Source: Burkholderiales bacterium (lineage in GTDB: Bacteria; Pseudomonadota; Gammaproteobacteria; Burkholderiales; Burkholderiaceae_C). From it: a stretch of 64,000 nucleotides of DNA. Of this stretch, positions 19,075 through 27,237 are shown one piece after another; within the stretch, counting starts at the first letter, position 1, and each line of letters begins with the position of its first letter. The notes below the pieces were generated by a model, which ran no database searches, was not told where the DNA came from, and was given only the letters and a program-made list of their open reading frames with translations. The position numbers and the translations under genes were made by a program. Location: assembly GCA_016223165.1 (NCBI GenBank), contig JACRPO010000018.1, positions 1 through 64,000 on the forward strand, in the 5' to 3' direction.

Positions 19075-20084
19075 ATGCGGCCACCAAGCTTGCAACCCCG
19101 CCTGGCGCGGCCACCACCGGGGCGGCGGTGCCGAAGGCGCAGTTCGACTGGCGGCCGATCGCGCTGCTGCTCGGCGTGATGGCCGTCGCCCTGCCCGCGA
19201 TGGGCAGCGGCAGCACCTGGCTCACGCTCACCGTGGCCGGGCTGGCGATGGGGCTCATTGTCTTCGTCATCGCCTCCGGCCTGACGCTGGTGTTCGGCCT
19301 CATGGACGTGCTCAACTTCGGGCACGGCCTCTTCATCGCGCTCGGCGCCTTCATGGCCACCACGGTCGTCGGCTGGACTGGCCCCGGCGTCATCGGCGTC
19401 TTCGCTTCGATGCTGGTGGCGATGGCGGTCGCCGGCGCCGTCGGCTTCGCCTTCGAGCGCGTCATCGTGCGGCCGGTCTACGGCCTGCACCTGAAGCAGA
19501 TCCTCATCACGATGGGCGGCATGATCGTCGGCGAGGAGCTGATCAAGGCCATCTGGGGCCCGCAGCAGATCGCGCTGCCGCTGCCCGACGTGCTGCGCGG
19601 CTCGTGGGTGCTCGGCGAAGCGGGCATCGAGAAGTACCGCGTGCTCGCCTCGGTGCTCGGGCTCGTCGTCTTCGGCGCCCTCGTCTTCACGCTCAACCGC
19701 ACGAAGATCGGCTTGCTCATCCGCGCCGGCGTGCAGGACCGCGAGATGGTCGAAGCACTCGGCTACCGCATCCGCCGTCTCTTCGTCGGCGTCTTCGTCG
19801 CCGGCTCGGCGCTCGCCGGCCTGGGCGGCGTGCTCTGGGCGTTCTACCAGCAGAGCGTCATCCCGCAGATCGGCGCGCAGGTGAACGTGCTCATCTTCAT
19901 CGTCATCATCATCGGCGGCCTCGGCTCGACGTTCGGCTGCTTCATCGGCGCACTGCTCGTCGGGCTGATGGCCAACTACATCGGCTTCCTGGCGCCGAAG
20001 GTGGCGCTGTTCTCCACCATCGGCCTGATGGTCGGCGTGCTGCTGTGGCGGCCGCAGGGCCTCTATCCGGTGACCAACCGGTGA
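19071..20084 (+). CDS. ABC importer permease (LivH type)
   Basis: A 337-residue inner-membrane permease with about eight hydrophobic segments and the LivH-type motif TLVFGLMDVLNFGHGLFIALGA. A hydrophilic N-terminal tail of about 25 residues precedes the first membrane span. The ATG at 19071 overlaps the LivF-type stop as ATGA and has a gggag ribosome site. It would form the membrane channel with the LivM-type protein that follows. Confidence 0.92.
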   Translation: MNAATKLATPPGAATTGAAVPKAQFDWRPIALLLGVMAVALPAMGSGSTWLTLTVAGLAMGLIVFVIASGLTLVFGLMDVLNFGHGLFIALGAFMATTVVGWTGPGVIGVFASMLVAMAVAGAVGFAFERVIVRPVYGLHLKQILITMGGMIVGEELIKAIWGPQQIALPLPDVLRGSWVLGEAGIEKYRVLASVLGLVVFGALVFTLNRTKIGLLIRAGVQDREMVEALGYRIRRLFVGVFVAGSALAGLGGVLWAFYQQSVIPQIGAQVNVLIFIVIIIGGLGSTFGCFIGALLVGLMANYIGFLAPKVALFSTIGLMVGVLLWRPQGLYPVTNR

Positions 20085-21193
20085 GCGGGGCCCACGTGCT
20101 CGATCGCCTCCTCTCGCACGACCGCCCCGGGCACCCCGCGCTGGCGGTGCTGCTCGTCGTCATCGTGCTGGCGCTCGCCGCGGCACCCTTCCTGTTCCCG
20201 GGCGCGAAGGCGCTCTCGGTGGCGGCGAAGATGCTCGTCTTCATCCTGCTCGTCGCGAGCTTCGACCTCCTGCTCGGCTACACCGGCATCGTCAGCTTCG
20301 CACACACGATGTTCTTCGGCATCGGCGCCTACGGCGTGGCGGTGGCGAGCACGCGCCTGGGCGAAGGCTGGGTGTCGGTCGGCCTCGGGCTCGCCGCGGC
20401 GCTCGTGATCTCGCTGGTCCTGTCGCTGGTGATCGGCCTCTTCTCACTGCGCGTGAAGGCGATCTTCTACGCCATGATCACGCTCGCCGTCGCGGCGGCG
20501 TTCCAGACGCTGGCGTCGCAGCTGTCGGACCTCACCGGCGGCGAGGACGGGCTCACCTTCAAGAACCCGGAGGTGCTGAGCCCGTCGTTCGAGGTCTCGT
20601 TCGCGGGACTCGATCTCGACGGCAAGGTGTTCACGTATTACCTGCTGTTCGTGGCCGTGGCGGCGCTCTTCCTTGTGCTGCTGCGCATCGTCAACTCGCC
20701 GTTCGGGCGCGTGCTGCTGGCCATCCGCGAGAACGACTTCCGCGCCGAGGCCATCGGCTACCGCACGGTGGTGTACCGCACGCTCAGCAACGTGATCTCG
20801 GCGCTCTTCGCCACGCTGGCCGGCGCACTGCTGGCGCTGTGGCTGCGCTACGTGGGGCCGGACACGACGCTCAGCTTCGAGATCATGCTCGACATCCTGC
20901 TCATCGTCGTCATCGGTGGCATGGGTACGATGTACGGCGCGGTGATCGGCTCGGCGCTCTTCGTGCTGGCGCAGAACTACCTGCAGGACCTGCTCAAGCT
21001 CGGCGGCGGCGCGCTCGAAGGCGTGCCCGTGCTCTCCGTGCTCGTGAGCCCCGACCGGTGGCTGCTGTGGCTGGGGCTGCTGTTCGTGCTGTCGGTGTAC
21101 TACTTCCCGACCGGCGTCGTCGGCCGGTTGCGGCTGATGGCCGTGGCGAAGACCCCCGGCCCAGCGGCGAGCACCGTGAAGGGGCGGCCGTGA
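20081..21193 (+). CDS. ABC importer permease (LivM type)
   Basis: A 370-residue permease, longer at its C-terminus than the LivH-type partner. It contains the family segment LLLGYTGIVSFAHTMFFGIGAYG and the cytoplasmic coupling-loop region FGRVLLAIRENDFRAEAIGY. Translation starts at a GTG (20081) overlapping the previous stop as GTGA; the same overlap recurs at its 3' end with the hydrolase gene. Confidence 0.92.
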   Translation: MSGAHVLDRLLSHDRPGHPALAVLLVVIVLALAAAPFLFPGAKALSVAAKMLVFILLVASFDLLLGYTGIVSFAHTMFFGIGAYGVAVASTRLGEGWVSVGLGLAAALVISLVLSLVIGLFSLRVKAIFYAMITLAVAAAFQTLASQLSDLTGGEDGLTFKNPEVLSPSFEVSFAGLDLDGKVFTYYLLFVAVAALFLVLLRIVNSPFGRVLLAIRENDFRAEAIGYRTVVYRTLSNVISALFATLAGALLALWLRYVGPDTTLSFEIMLDILLIVVIGGMGTMYGAVIGSALFVLAQNYLQDLLKLGGGALEGVPVLSVLVSPDRWLLWLGLLFVLSVYYFPTGVVGRLRLMAVAKTPGPAASTVKGRP

Positions 21194-22035
21194 GTGAGAT
21201 CTCGCCGAGCTCGCACTACCTCGCCTGCGCCGGGCGCGAGATCCACTTCATGGAGTGGGGCGCCGGCCACGGCGAGACGGTGATCGCCTGGCACGGCCTG
21301 GCGCGCACGGGGCGCGACATGGATGCCATCGCGTTGCACCTCGCGCAGCGCTACCGCGTCATCTGCCCCGACACCATCGGCCGCGGCCTCAGCCAGTGGA
21401 GCCCCGATCCGGCGCGCGACTACTGTCTCGCGTTCTACGAGCAGCTCGCGGTGTCGCTGGTCGACCAGCTCGGCATCGCGCAGTGCCACTGGCTGGGCAC
21501 ATCGATGGGCGGCGCGATCGGCCTGAAGGCGGCCGCCGGCGCCCTGCGCGGGCGCATCCGCCGCCTCGTGCTCAACGACATCGGCCCGGAGATCGCGGCC
21601 GTCGCCGTGCAGCGCATCCGCAGCTACGCGGGCAGCCCGCCGGCCTTTGCCACCGTGAGTGAGCTGGAGGCCTACTTCCGCACCATCTACAAGCCCTACG
21701 GCTGGCTCTCCGACGCGCAATGGCGGCTGCTCACCGAGAGCAGCGCGCGCCGCCTGCCCGATGGCCGCGTGACGCCGCACTACGACCCGGCGATGGTGCA
21801 GCAGTTCATCCACCACCCCGACGACTACCTGCAATGGGACGCCTGGGACTCGCTGACGCTGCCGGTGCTGTGCCTGCGCGGCGAAGCGAGCGACCTGCTG
21901 CTGCCCGAGGCGGCCGAGGCCATGCGCGTGCGCGGGCCGCGCGCCGTGGTGGTGACGATCCCCGGCTGCGGCCACGCCCCGGCGCTCAACACGCCCGACC
22001 AGTTCGCGCTCGTCGAGCGCTTCTTCGCCGCATGA
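21190..22035 (+). CDS. Alpha/beta hydrolase in ABC-importer operon
   Basis: A 281-residue cytoplasmic hydrolase. The oxyanion segment is IAWHGLARTGRDMD, the nucleophile elbow is GTSMGGAIG with Ser105, an acid may lie in LRGEASDLLLP, and the catalytic His is in GCGHAPAL near the C-terminus. A GTG start at 21190 overlaps the permease stop (GTGA), so it is tightly co-translated with the importer. This suggests it hydrolyses the imported compound, perhaps an ester, lactone or amide. It is not a close homologue of the hydrolase at 15223. Confidence 0.88.
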   Translation: MSEISPSSHYLACAGREIHFMEWGAGHGETVIAWHGLARTGRDMDAIALHLAQRYRVICPDTIGRGLSQWSPDPARDYCLAFYEQLAVSLVDQLGIAQCHWLGTSMGGAIGLKAAAGALRGRIRRLVLNDIGPEIAAVAVQRIRSYAGSPPAFATVSELEAYFRTIYKPYGWLSDAQWRLLTESSARRLPDGRVTPHYDPAMVQQFIHHPDDYLQWDAWDSLTLPVLCLRGEASDLLLPEAAEAMRVRGPRAVVVTIPGCGHAPALNTPDQFALVERFFAA

Positions 22036-23045
22036 GGAGACACACCTTGACCCTCGGACTCTTCCGCCGCGCCGCCCTGGCGCTCGCCCTCGTCACGACC
22101 GCGGCCGCGCAGGCCGCGGGCACGGTGGGCACGACGCTGCCGGCCGACTTCCCGGTGATCGAGGATGCGTCGCTCGCCAAGCCGGTGATCGGCTTCGGCG
22201 CGGCAGGGCCGGTGACGCGGGTGCCGGTGATCTTCCTGCACGGCAACAACGACACGCCGTTCCCGACCCTGTGCAACGGGTTCTACGGCCACATCCAGAA
22301 AGTGGCGCAGCACCTGGCCGACAACGGCTACTCGCCGAGCGAGCTCTGGGGTCTGGGCTACCAGGGCGACCGCTGCGACATCACCCCGACTGATCAATCG
22401 CAACGCGCGCGCATCGCCCACACCAACCAGGCCAACGTGCCCGACCTGCGCCGCTTCGTGCGCGAGGTGTTGAAGTACACCGGCGCCAAGCAGGTCGACA
22501 TCGTCGGCCACAGCCTGGGCGTGACGCTGGCACGCGAGTGGATCCGGCAGGACCTGGCCTACCTGAAGGTACGCCGCCTCGTCGCGATCGACGGCCCCAA
22601 CCACGGCATCATCAACTGCAGCCCCGACTCGGCCAACTACTTCCAGCTGCCCTCGCAGGGCGGCTTCACGCCATCGAGCGAGGTGTGCCGGGAGCTCGGC
22701 TCGCCCGACACGCCATTCCTGCGCCTGCTGAACGGCCCGGGCGGGGCCTTCGAGACGCTCGGGCCGACCAAGGTGCTCGTGATTCGCAATGCCGACAAGA
22801 GCTTCGTGTACTTCCCCTCGCAGGACGGCCTGATCCCGCCGGTGCCGGCCATCGACTCGAACGGCCGCCCGACCGACTTCTCGCGCAGCGCCAGCCTGAA
22901 GGGTGCGCGTGAGCTGGCGCTCACCGGGCAAGGTGCGTTCGACCCGATCCTCGGCACCACGCACCTGGGTATCCTCAACTCGCCGGTTACTTGGCAGGCG
23001 ACGCTCGAGTTCCTCAACGAGCGCAGCGGGCATCCGCAACCCTGA
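22032..23045 (+). CDS. Exported class-2-type lipase / polyester depolymerase-like hydrolase
   Basis: A protein of about 337 residues with a signal peptide (LALALVTTAAAQAAG), so it acts in the periplasm or outside the cell. Core motifs are VPVIFLHGNNDTPFP (oxyanion), YTGAKQVDIVGHSLGVTLA with nucleophile Ser161, and GTTHLGILNSP with the likely His. The YTGxxQVDIVxHSxGV pattern is shared, as I recall it, with the extracellular PHB depolymerase PhaZ7 and class-2 lipases. Several Cys suggest disulfides. The ATG at 22032 overlaps the previous stop, but a TTG at 22047 with GAGGAG seven bases upstream is an equally good start. It is the last gene of the operon. Confidence 0.85.
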   Translation: MRRHTLTLGLFRRAALALALVTTAAAQAAGTVGTTLPADFPVIEDASLAKPVIGFGAAGPVTRVPVIFLHGNNDTPFPTLCNGFYGHIQKVAQHLADNGYSPSELWGLGYQGDRCDITPTDQSQRARIAHTNQANVPDLRRFVREVLKYTGAKQVDIVGHSLGVTLAREWIRQDLAYLKVRRLVAIDGPNHGIINCSPDSANYFQLPSQGGFTPSSEVCRELGSPDTPFLRLLNGPGGAFETLGPTKVLVIRNADKSFVYFPSQDGLIPPVPAIDSNGRPTDFSRSASLKGARELALTGQGAFDPILGTTHLGILNSPVTWQATLEFLNERSGHPQP

Positions 23046-23077
23046 TAGCCGTCGCGATCGATCCAGCACAGACTGGG

Positions 23078-23105
23078 CTGATCGCTGATCGCTGATCGCT
23101 GATCT
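23078..23105. repeat. 7-bp tandem repeat, four copies
   Basis: Four contiguous copies of ctgatcg (the last ends in t), 33 bp downstream of the lipase stop codon. Confidence 0.85.
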
Positions 23106-23132
23106 CGTCGGATTCGCACTGCGAAGGGCGGT

Positions 23133-23259
23133 GGCGGGATCGGGCCGACGGGGCGCCTGCGCCGCTCGTGTCCTCTTCCGGCGGCCCGGCTCGCAAGCTC
23201 GCAGGGCCCCCGGATGCCCCCTTTACCTCGCTGCGCAGGGCGCCCCATCGGCCCGATCC
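23133..23259. repeat. Inverted-repeat element with 66-bp core, copy 1
   Basis: Outer arms of about 21 bp (gatcgggccgacggggcgcc near 23138-23157 and its near-complement at 23239-23259) enclose a 66-bp core at 23165-23230. The core reappears reverse-complemented at 23332-23397 with about five mismatches. Confidence 0.75.
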
Positions 23260-23304
23260 GGCACCACCGGCGGCACGCGCTCGTCGCATGCAAACCTGGT
23301 GCCC

Positions 23305-23424
23305 GCCGAGGACGCCGGGTGGTCGGCTCAACGAGGTCAAGGGGGCATTCGGGCGCCCTGCGAGCTTGCGAGCCGGGCGGCCGAAAGAGGACACGAGTAG
23401 AGCCGACCACCCGGCGGCCTCGGC
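23305..23424. repeat. Inverted-repeat element with 66-bp core, copy 2
   Basis: Outer 25-bp arms at 23305-23329 and 23400-23424 are complementary with a single mismatch. They differ from the outer arms of copy 1 but enclose the same 66-bp core (23332-23397) in opposite orientation. The right arm plus 8 bp recurs as a direct repeat at 23470-23503. Confidence 0.8.
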
Positions 23425-23540
23425 GCGCCACGACCGGCCGTACGCGAGGGCAATGGTGCCGACGAGCGTAGCCGACCACCCGGCGGGCCTCGGCGCGCCA
23501 CGGCCTCGGACAGAGGCGACGCACGTGCCGCAGCGCGGAT

Positions 23541-24425
23541 TCATCGCGGGTCGGGCACGTAGCCTCCCGGGAACGGCTCGGGGATGCCGTACGGCGCGCG
23601 CGGCCCCGGCAGGATGCCGGCCGCCACGAGATTGGCGTGGCTGTCGTAGCGGATCTGCACGATCTCTGCCGGCGAGGACGAGGCACGCTCGAACGACGTG
23701 CGCGAGATCGGCGAGTACTCGCGCTCGCCGTGCCCGGTGCCCAGGCGCTCGGCACGCGCCGTCACCGCCGGCGCGGGGGCTGCGGGCGCAGCGGCGGCGC
23801 CCATAGCAGCGCCCCGATCCGCGCTGCCCGCTTCGGCCGGCCCGCGCGCGGGCTTGTCCGCACCATCGGCGCCGGCCTGCGCGCGGCGCTCGGCGCTGTC
23901 CTGGCGGCTGCCGGAACTGCCCGACGAGGGCGCCACCTCGAGCGGCACCGGCCGCGGCACCGGCACGCGCTCGCGGAAGACGGCGACGCCGATCACGCCC
24001 ACGTTGTGCGGCCGGTCGGTGCGCGCGGCATAGGAGTCCGGCAAGGCGGTGAAGTAGAACGCCGCCGCTTCGGCGTCGGTCTTGCGCCAGCCGGTGATGT
24101 CCGCCGTCTGCCAAGGCGCGAGCACATAGCCGGTCTGGCTCGTGGCCGCGGTCTGGCCGCTGACGGCGTTGATGCCGTCGACCGACAACACGACGAGCAC
24201 GCGGGCGCCGCTGCGGTTGGCGAGGCGCACGGCATAGCGCTCGCCGGGGCGCCCCGCGACCCAGTGGGTGCCGCGCTGGCGGACTTCGGGCAGCAGGTCG
24301 CCGCCGGCGCGGTCGACGATCTGAACTTGCACGAGGTGGCCGCCGGCCGCCGCTGCGGGTGGAGAGCTGCATGCGCCCGAGGCGGCGGCGAGGGCCATGG
24401 CGATGAGGGTGCGGCGCTTGAGCAT
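23541..24425 (-). CDS. Exported protein of unknown function
   Basis: A 294-residue protein with an N-terminal signal (MLKRRTLIAMALAAASGACSS). The Cys sits in a weak lipobox, so lipoprotein status is uncertain. A beta-rich domain follows (VQVQIVDRAGGDLL ... VAGRPGERYAVRLANRSGARVLVVLSVDGINAVSGQTA ... GYVLAPWQTADITGWR ... PHNVGVIGVAVF). After it come a long Ala/Gly/Pro-rich linker and a conserved-looking tail (GTGHGEREYSPISRTSFERASSSPAEIVQIRYDSHANLVAAGILP). The start at 24425 is supported by GGAGA upstream. I do not recognise the family; it may be an envelope protein. It is divergent from the YbaK-type gene. Confidence 0.8.
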   Translation of the reverse strand: MLKRRTLIAMALAAASGACSSPPAAAAGGHLVQVQIVDRAGGDLLPEVRQRGTHWVAGRPGERYAVRLANRSGARVLVVLSVDGINAVSGQTAATSQTGYVLAPWQTADITGWRKTDAEAAAFYFTALPDSYAARTDRPHNVGVIGVAVFRERVPVPRPVPLEVAPSSGSSGSRQDSAERRAQAGADGADKPARGPAEAGSADRGAAMGAAAAPAAPAPAVTARAERLGTGHGEREYSPISRTSFERASSSPAEIVQIRYDSHANLVAAGILPGPRAPYGIPEPFPGGYVPDPR

Positions 24426-24625
24426 GTCGGTTCTCCGTGGGGGTGAGAAGGGTGTGGGCATGGCTGGTACGTCCGGCGCCGCCGAACGGGGTGAACGCAG
24501 GCCGCATCGGGGCGGCCTCCCAGGCGCCCATCGCACCGCCCACTGGCATCGCGCGCCGTGCGGGAGCACACTGCCGGCAGGCCGGGCCGCACCCGCGCCC
24601 GGCTGCCGTTCCCATGGAGGCCGTC

Positions 24626-25102
24626 ATGATTCCATCGCGTCTTTCCAGCTACCTCGCGCAGCGCGACATCCAGTACGACGTCTGCGCGCATCAGCACAGC
24701 AGCACCAGCGCCCAGAGCGCGCGCACCGCCAACGTGCCGGCACACGAACTGGCCAAGTCCGTCATCGTCGAAGACGACGAAGGTTGCCTGATGGCGGTGG
24801 TGCCGGCCGACCGCATGGTCAGGCTCCGCGAGCTTTCGCGCATGCTCGGGCGCAGTCATCTGAGGCTGGCCGACGAGGACCGCATCACCGAGCTGTTCAC
24901 CGACTGCGAACGCGGCGCCGTGCCGGCACTGGGCATGGCCTGGGGCCTGGACACCGTGGTCGACGAAGAACTCGAGAGCTGCCCGACCGTCTACATCGAA
25001 GGCGGCGACCACGAGCGCCTGCTGCGCATGTCGCATGCGCAGTTCCACGCGCTGATGGTGCCGGCGCGGCACGGGCAGTTCACCGTCGAGCCGAGGCACT
25101 GA
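24626..25102 (+). CDS. YbaK/ProX-type aminoacyl-tRNA deacylase domain protein
   Basis: A 158-residue single-domain protein of the YbaK / prolyl-tRNA-editing superfamily, which hydrolyses mischarged aminoacyl-tRNAs. Typical segments are HQHSSTSAQSARTANVPAHELAKSVIVEDDEG (the conserved Lys is in AKSVIV), MAVVPADRMVRLRELSRMLG and CERGAVPALGMAWGLDTVVDEEL, as in YbaK-type proteins. The ATG at 24626 is preferred over the one at 24614 because GGAGG sits five bases before it. The stop TGA at 25100 is in frame with the following Mut7-C coding sequence. Which tRNA it edits is not evident. Confidence 0.85.
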   Translation: MIPSRLSSYLAQRDIQYDVCAHQHSSTSAQSARTANVPAHELAKSVIVEDDEGCLMAVVPADRMVRLRELSRMLGRSHLRLADEDRITELFTDCERGAVPALGMAWGLDTVVDEELESCPTVYIEGGDHERLLRMSHAQFHALMVPARHGQFTVEPRH

Positions 25103-25137
25103 GAGGTCGAGAGCTCGCCGCGCGCCGCGGCCGCGCC

Positions 25138-25918
25138 ATGGCCCACCCGGGCGACGTTCCGCTTCTACGAGGAGCTGAACGACTTCGTCGCCCCCGAGCG
25201 GCGGGGGCGCGAGTTCTCGTGCGACTGCGCCCGCGCCGCCACGGCCAAGCACATGATCGAGGCGCTCGGCGTTCCGCACACCGAGGTCGAACTGGTGCTG
25301 GTCAACGGCGAGTCGGCCGGCTTCGATCGCCTGCTCGCCGACGGCGACCGCGTCGCCGTCTATCCGCGCTTCGAGGCGTTCGACGTGACGCCGCTGCTGC
25401 GCCTGCGCCGCGAGCCTTTGCGGGTGACGCGCTTCGTCGCCGATGCACACCTGGGCGGGCTCGCGCACCTGCTGCGCATGACCGGATTCGACACGCTCTA
25501 CGACAACCGGTTCGACGACGGCGAGATCGAGCGCCTGGCGCAGACGCAGGGGCGGATCGTGCTCACGCGCGACCGCGAGCTGCTGAAGCGGCGCAGCATC
25601 GACCATGGCTGCTACGTGCGCGCCCTGCACACCGAGCCGCAGTTGCGCGAGGTGTTCGAGCGGCTGGACCTCGCCCGCTCGGCGCGCCCGTTCACGCGCT
25701 GCCTGAGCTGCAACGCACCCCTGCGGCCGGTGCACAAGGCGCAGGTCGTCGCAAGGCTGCCGCCCGCGGTGCGCGAGCGCTACGACCGGTTCAGCACCTG
25801 CGACGGCTGCGCGCGCATCTTCTGGGAGGGCTCGCACTGGCGCCGCATGCGCGAACTGCTCGACACGCTGCCGGCGGCCACTTCGCCATCGACCCCCTGC
25901 GCCGCCGGAGCGAGCTGA
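25138..25918 (+). CDS. Mut7-C RNase domain protein with apparent N-terminal frameshift
   Basis: The protein has a ubiquitin-like N-terminal half (FRFYEELNDFVAPERRGREF ... VPHTEVELVLVNGESAGFD), a PIN-like Mut7-C domain (FVADAHLGGLAHLLRMTGFDTLYDN, IVLTRDRELLKRR) and a C-terminal zinc ribbon (CLSCN ... CDGCARIFWEG). It is probably an RNA-processing nuclease. The frame holding the conserved start has no ATG, GTG or TTG between the YbaK stop and residue 1. An ATG at 25138 lies in the wrong frame, but dropping one C from the run at 25142-25144 gives MATRATFRFYEELNDF, a typical family start. This is either a sequencing indel, a real frameshift or a non-standard start. The first in-frame ATG (25253) would delete half of the ubiquitin-like domain. 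Confidence 0.75.
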
Positions 25919-25943
25919 TCAGGTGCGCCGCGCGGCGCGCCGC

Positions 25944-27227
25944 TCAGGAGAAATGCAGCCCGGGCGCGCGCAGCCAGGGCAGGCATTCGCTGCCGGTGTC
26001 GAGCCGCTCGCGGCTGACCCCGCACACGTCGCGCAGCATCGCGGCCACGTTGCCGGAGATCATCGTCTCCGACAGCGCGGCGCCGAGACGGCCGTCCTCG
26101 ATCAGGAAGCTGTTCTTGACAACGCCGGAGAAGTCGCCGCTGGGGGCCGGCTCGCCCATCGACAGTCGGTCGACGAGCGCGCCGCGCGCCACCGCGGCGA
26201 TCATCGATTCGAGCGGCTCGTCGCCCGCCGCCAGCTGCCAGCCCGCGGCGGCCACCGGCCGGTGCGGCAGGCCCGTCTTGCGGCTGCCGTAGAGGCTGGG
26301 CGTGAGCTGCGTCAGCCGTCCGCTGTCGAGCAGCGTGACGGCCGGGGCGACGAAGGCGTCGGCGGTCAGCGGCGAGCAGCCCGGCCCGTCGAAGCGGCTT
26401 CGCAGCGTCAGCAGCGGCGAGGCGACGGCCTGGCCGACACGCTCGCGGTAGAGCGAACTGCCGTCGATGAGCGGCCCGTCGCCGAGCTGCTGCAGCAGCC
26501 AGCCGAGCAGGTCGCTCGCGGCGCGCGGCGAGAGCACTACGTCGCCGACGAAGCGCCCGGCCAGCGGCTGCGTGTGCACCTGGCGCGTCAGCGAGCGCAT
26601 CATCTCGGCGGTGCCGAAGAGCGCCGGCGCGTCGGCCAGCGCCTCGGCCGTGCCGCCGCTGTAGTTGAACGAGCTGGCCTGCTTGCCTTCACGTGCGAGG
26701 CCGAAGACCACGAGCTCGTACCAGCCGAGCTCGCAGGCGAGGTCGCTGCCGCCGGTGGTGAGCGTGTGCTGGCGCACCTGCTGGTGCGCGGCGAGGCCCT
26801 CCTCGATCATCATGGAGGGCGTCTCGCGCGCGCGCCACTCGAGCAGCGCCTGCGTGGCCGTGGTGAGCTGGTCCGGGTCGCAATGGCGCGGGCCGGCAGT
26901 GATGCGCGCCTGCTGGCCGGCCGAGACCGCGTTGGCCTCGTCCTGCGGCGCCGCCAGCGTCGTCTGCCAGAGGGTCTCGATCAGCGCCTCGATGCCTTCG
27001 TCGCCGAGGTCGCTGCCTTCGGTGGAGGCGCGGCGTCCGTCCTTCAGCCCGACCAGCGCGAGCTTGTGCTGCTCGCTGCTGCGCAGCAGGCTCGGCTCGT
27101 TGTGCTGCACGTTCAGCTCGCGCCTCAGCTGCTCGCTGACGGTGACCTGCGCGGCGTCGAAGCCGCGCTCGCGCAGGTGCGCCAGCACGCGCAGGGCGGT
27201 GGTGTCCAGGGTAAGCGGCATGCTCAT
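25944..27227 (-). CDS. tldE: TldE/PmbA-type subunit of TldD-TldE metalloprotease
   Basis: A 427-residue TldD/PmbA-family protein without a metal-binding HExxxH motif, as expected for the TldE partner. It has the family N-terminal domain (SSEQHKLALVGLKDGRRAS) and a C-terminal domain with FNYSGGTAEAL and GDFSGVVKNSFLIEDGRLGAALSETMISGNVAAML. It starts 10 bp after the TldD stop on the same strand, so the two are almost certainly co-expressed as the known heterodimer that degrades unfolded peptides or matures ribosomal peptides. No peptide precursor gene is apparent nearby. Confidence 0.88.
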   Translation of the reverse strand: MSMPLTLDTTALRVLAHLRERGFDAAQVTVSEQLRRELNVQHNEPSLLRSSEQHKLALVGLKDGRRASTEGSDLGDEGIEALIETLWQTTLAAPQDEANAVSAGQQARITAGPRHCDPDQLTTATQALLEWRARETPSMMIEEGLAAHQQVRQHTLTTGGSDLACELGWYELVVFGLAREGKQASSFNYSGGTAEALADAPALFGTAEMMRSLTRQVHTQPLAGRFVGDVVLSPRAASDLLGWLLQQLGDGPLIDGSSLYRERVGQAVASPLLTLRSRFDGPGCSPLTADAFVAPAVTLLDSGRLTQLTPSLYGSRKTGLPHRPVAAAGWQLAAGDEPLESMIAAVARGALVDRLSMGEPAPSGDFSGVVKNSFLIEDGRLGAALSETMISGNVAAMLRDVCGVSRERLDTGSECLPWLRAPGLHFS

Positions 27228-27237
27228 TCGCCCCCCA

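Larger units (their letters stand above)
23046..23540. other. 495-bp gene-free region rich in repeats
   Basis: No credible gene lies between the lipase stop and the stop of the minus-strand gene at 23541. The space is filled by a 7-bp tandem repeat (23078-23105), two nested inverted-repeat structures (23133-23259 and 23305-23424) whose 66-bp cores are inverted copies of each other, and a direct copy of one outer arm at 23470-23503. Confidence 0.8.

Noticed and set aside
22637..23755. Open frames crossing the repeat-rich region on both strands
   Set aside because: They run through inverted repeats and into neighbouring genes, with repeat-derived peptide sequence and no start or ribosome-site support.
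24397..26292. Long plus-strand open frame overlapping the YbaK and Mut7-C genes
   Set aside because: Arg/His/Ala-rich shadow frame; the true proteins in the other frame have conserved domain motifs.
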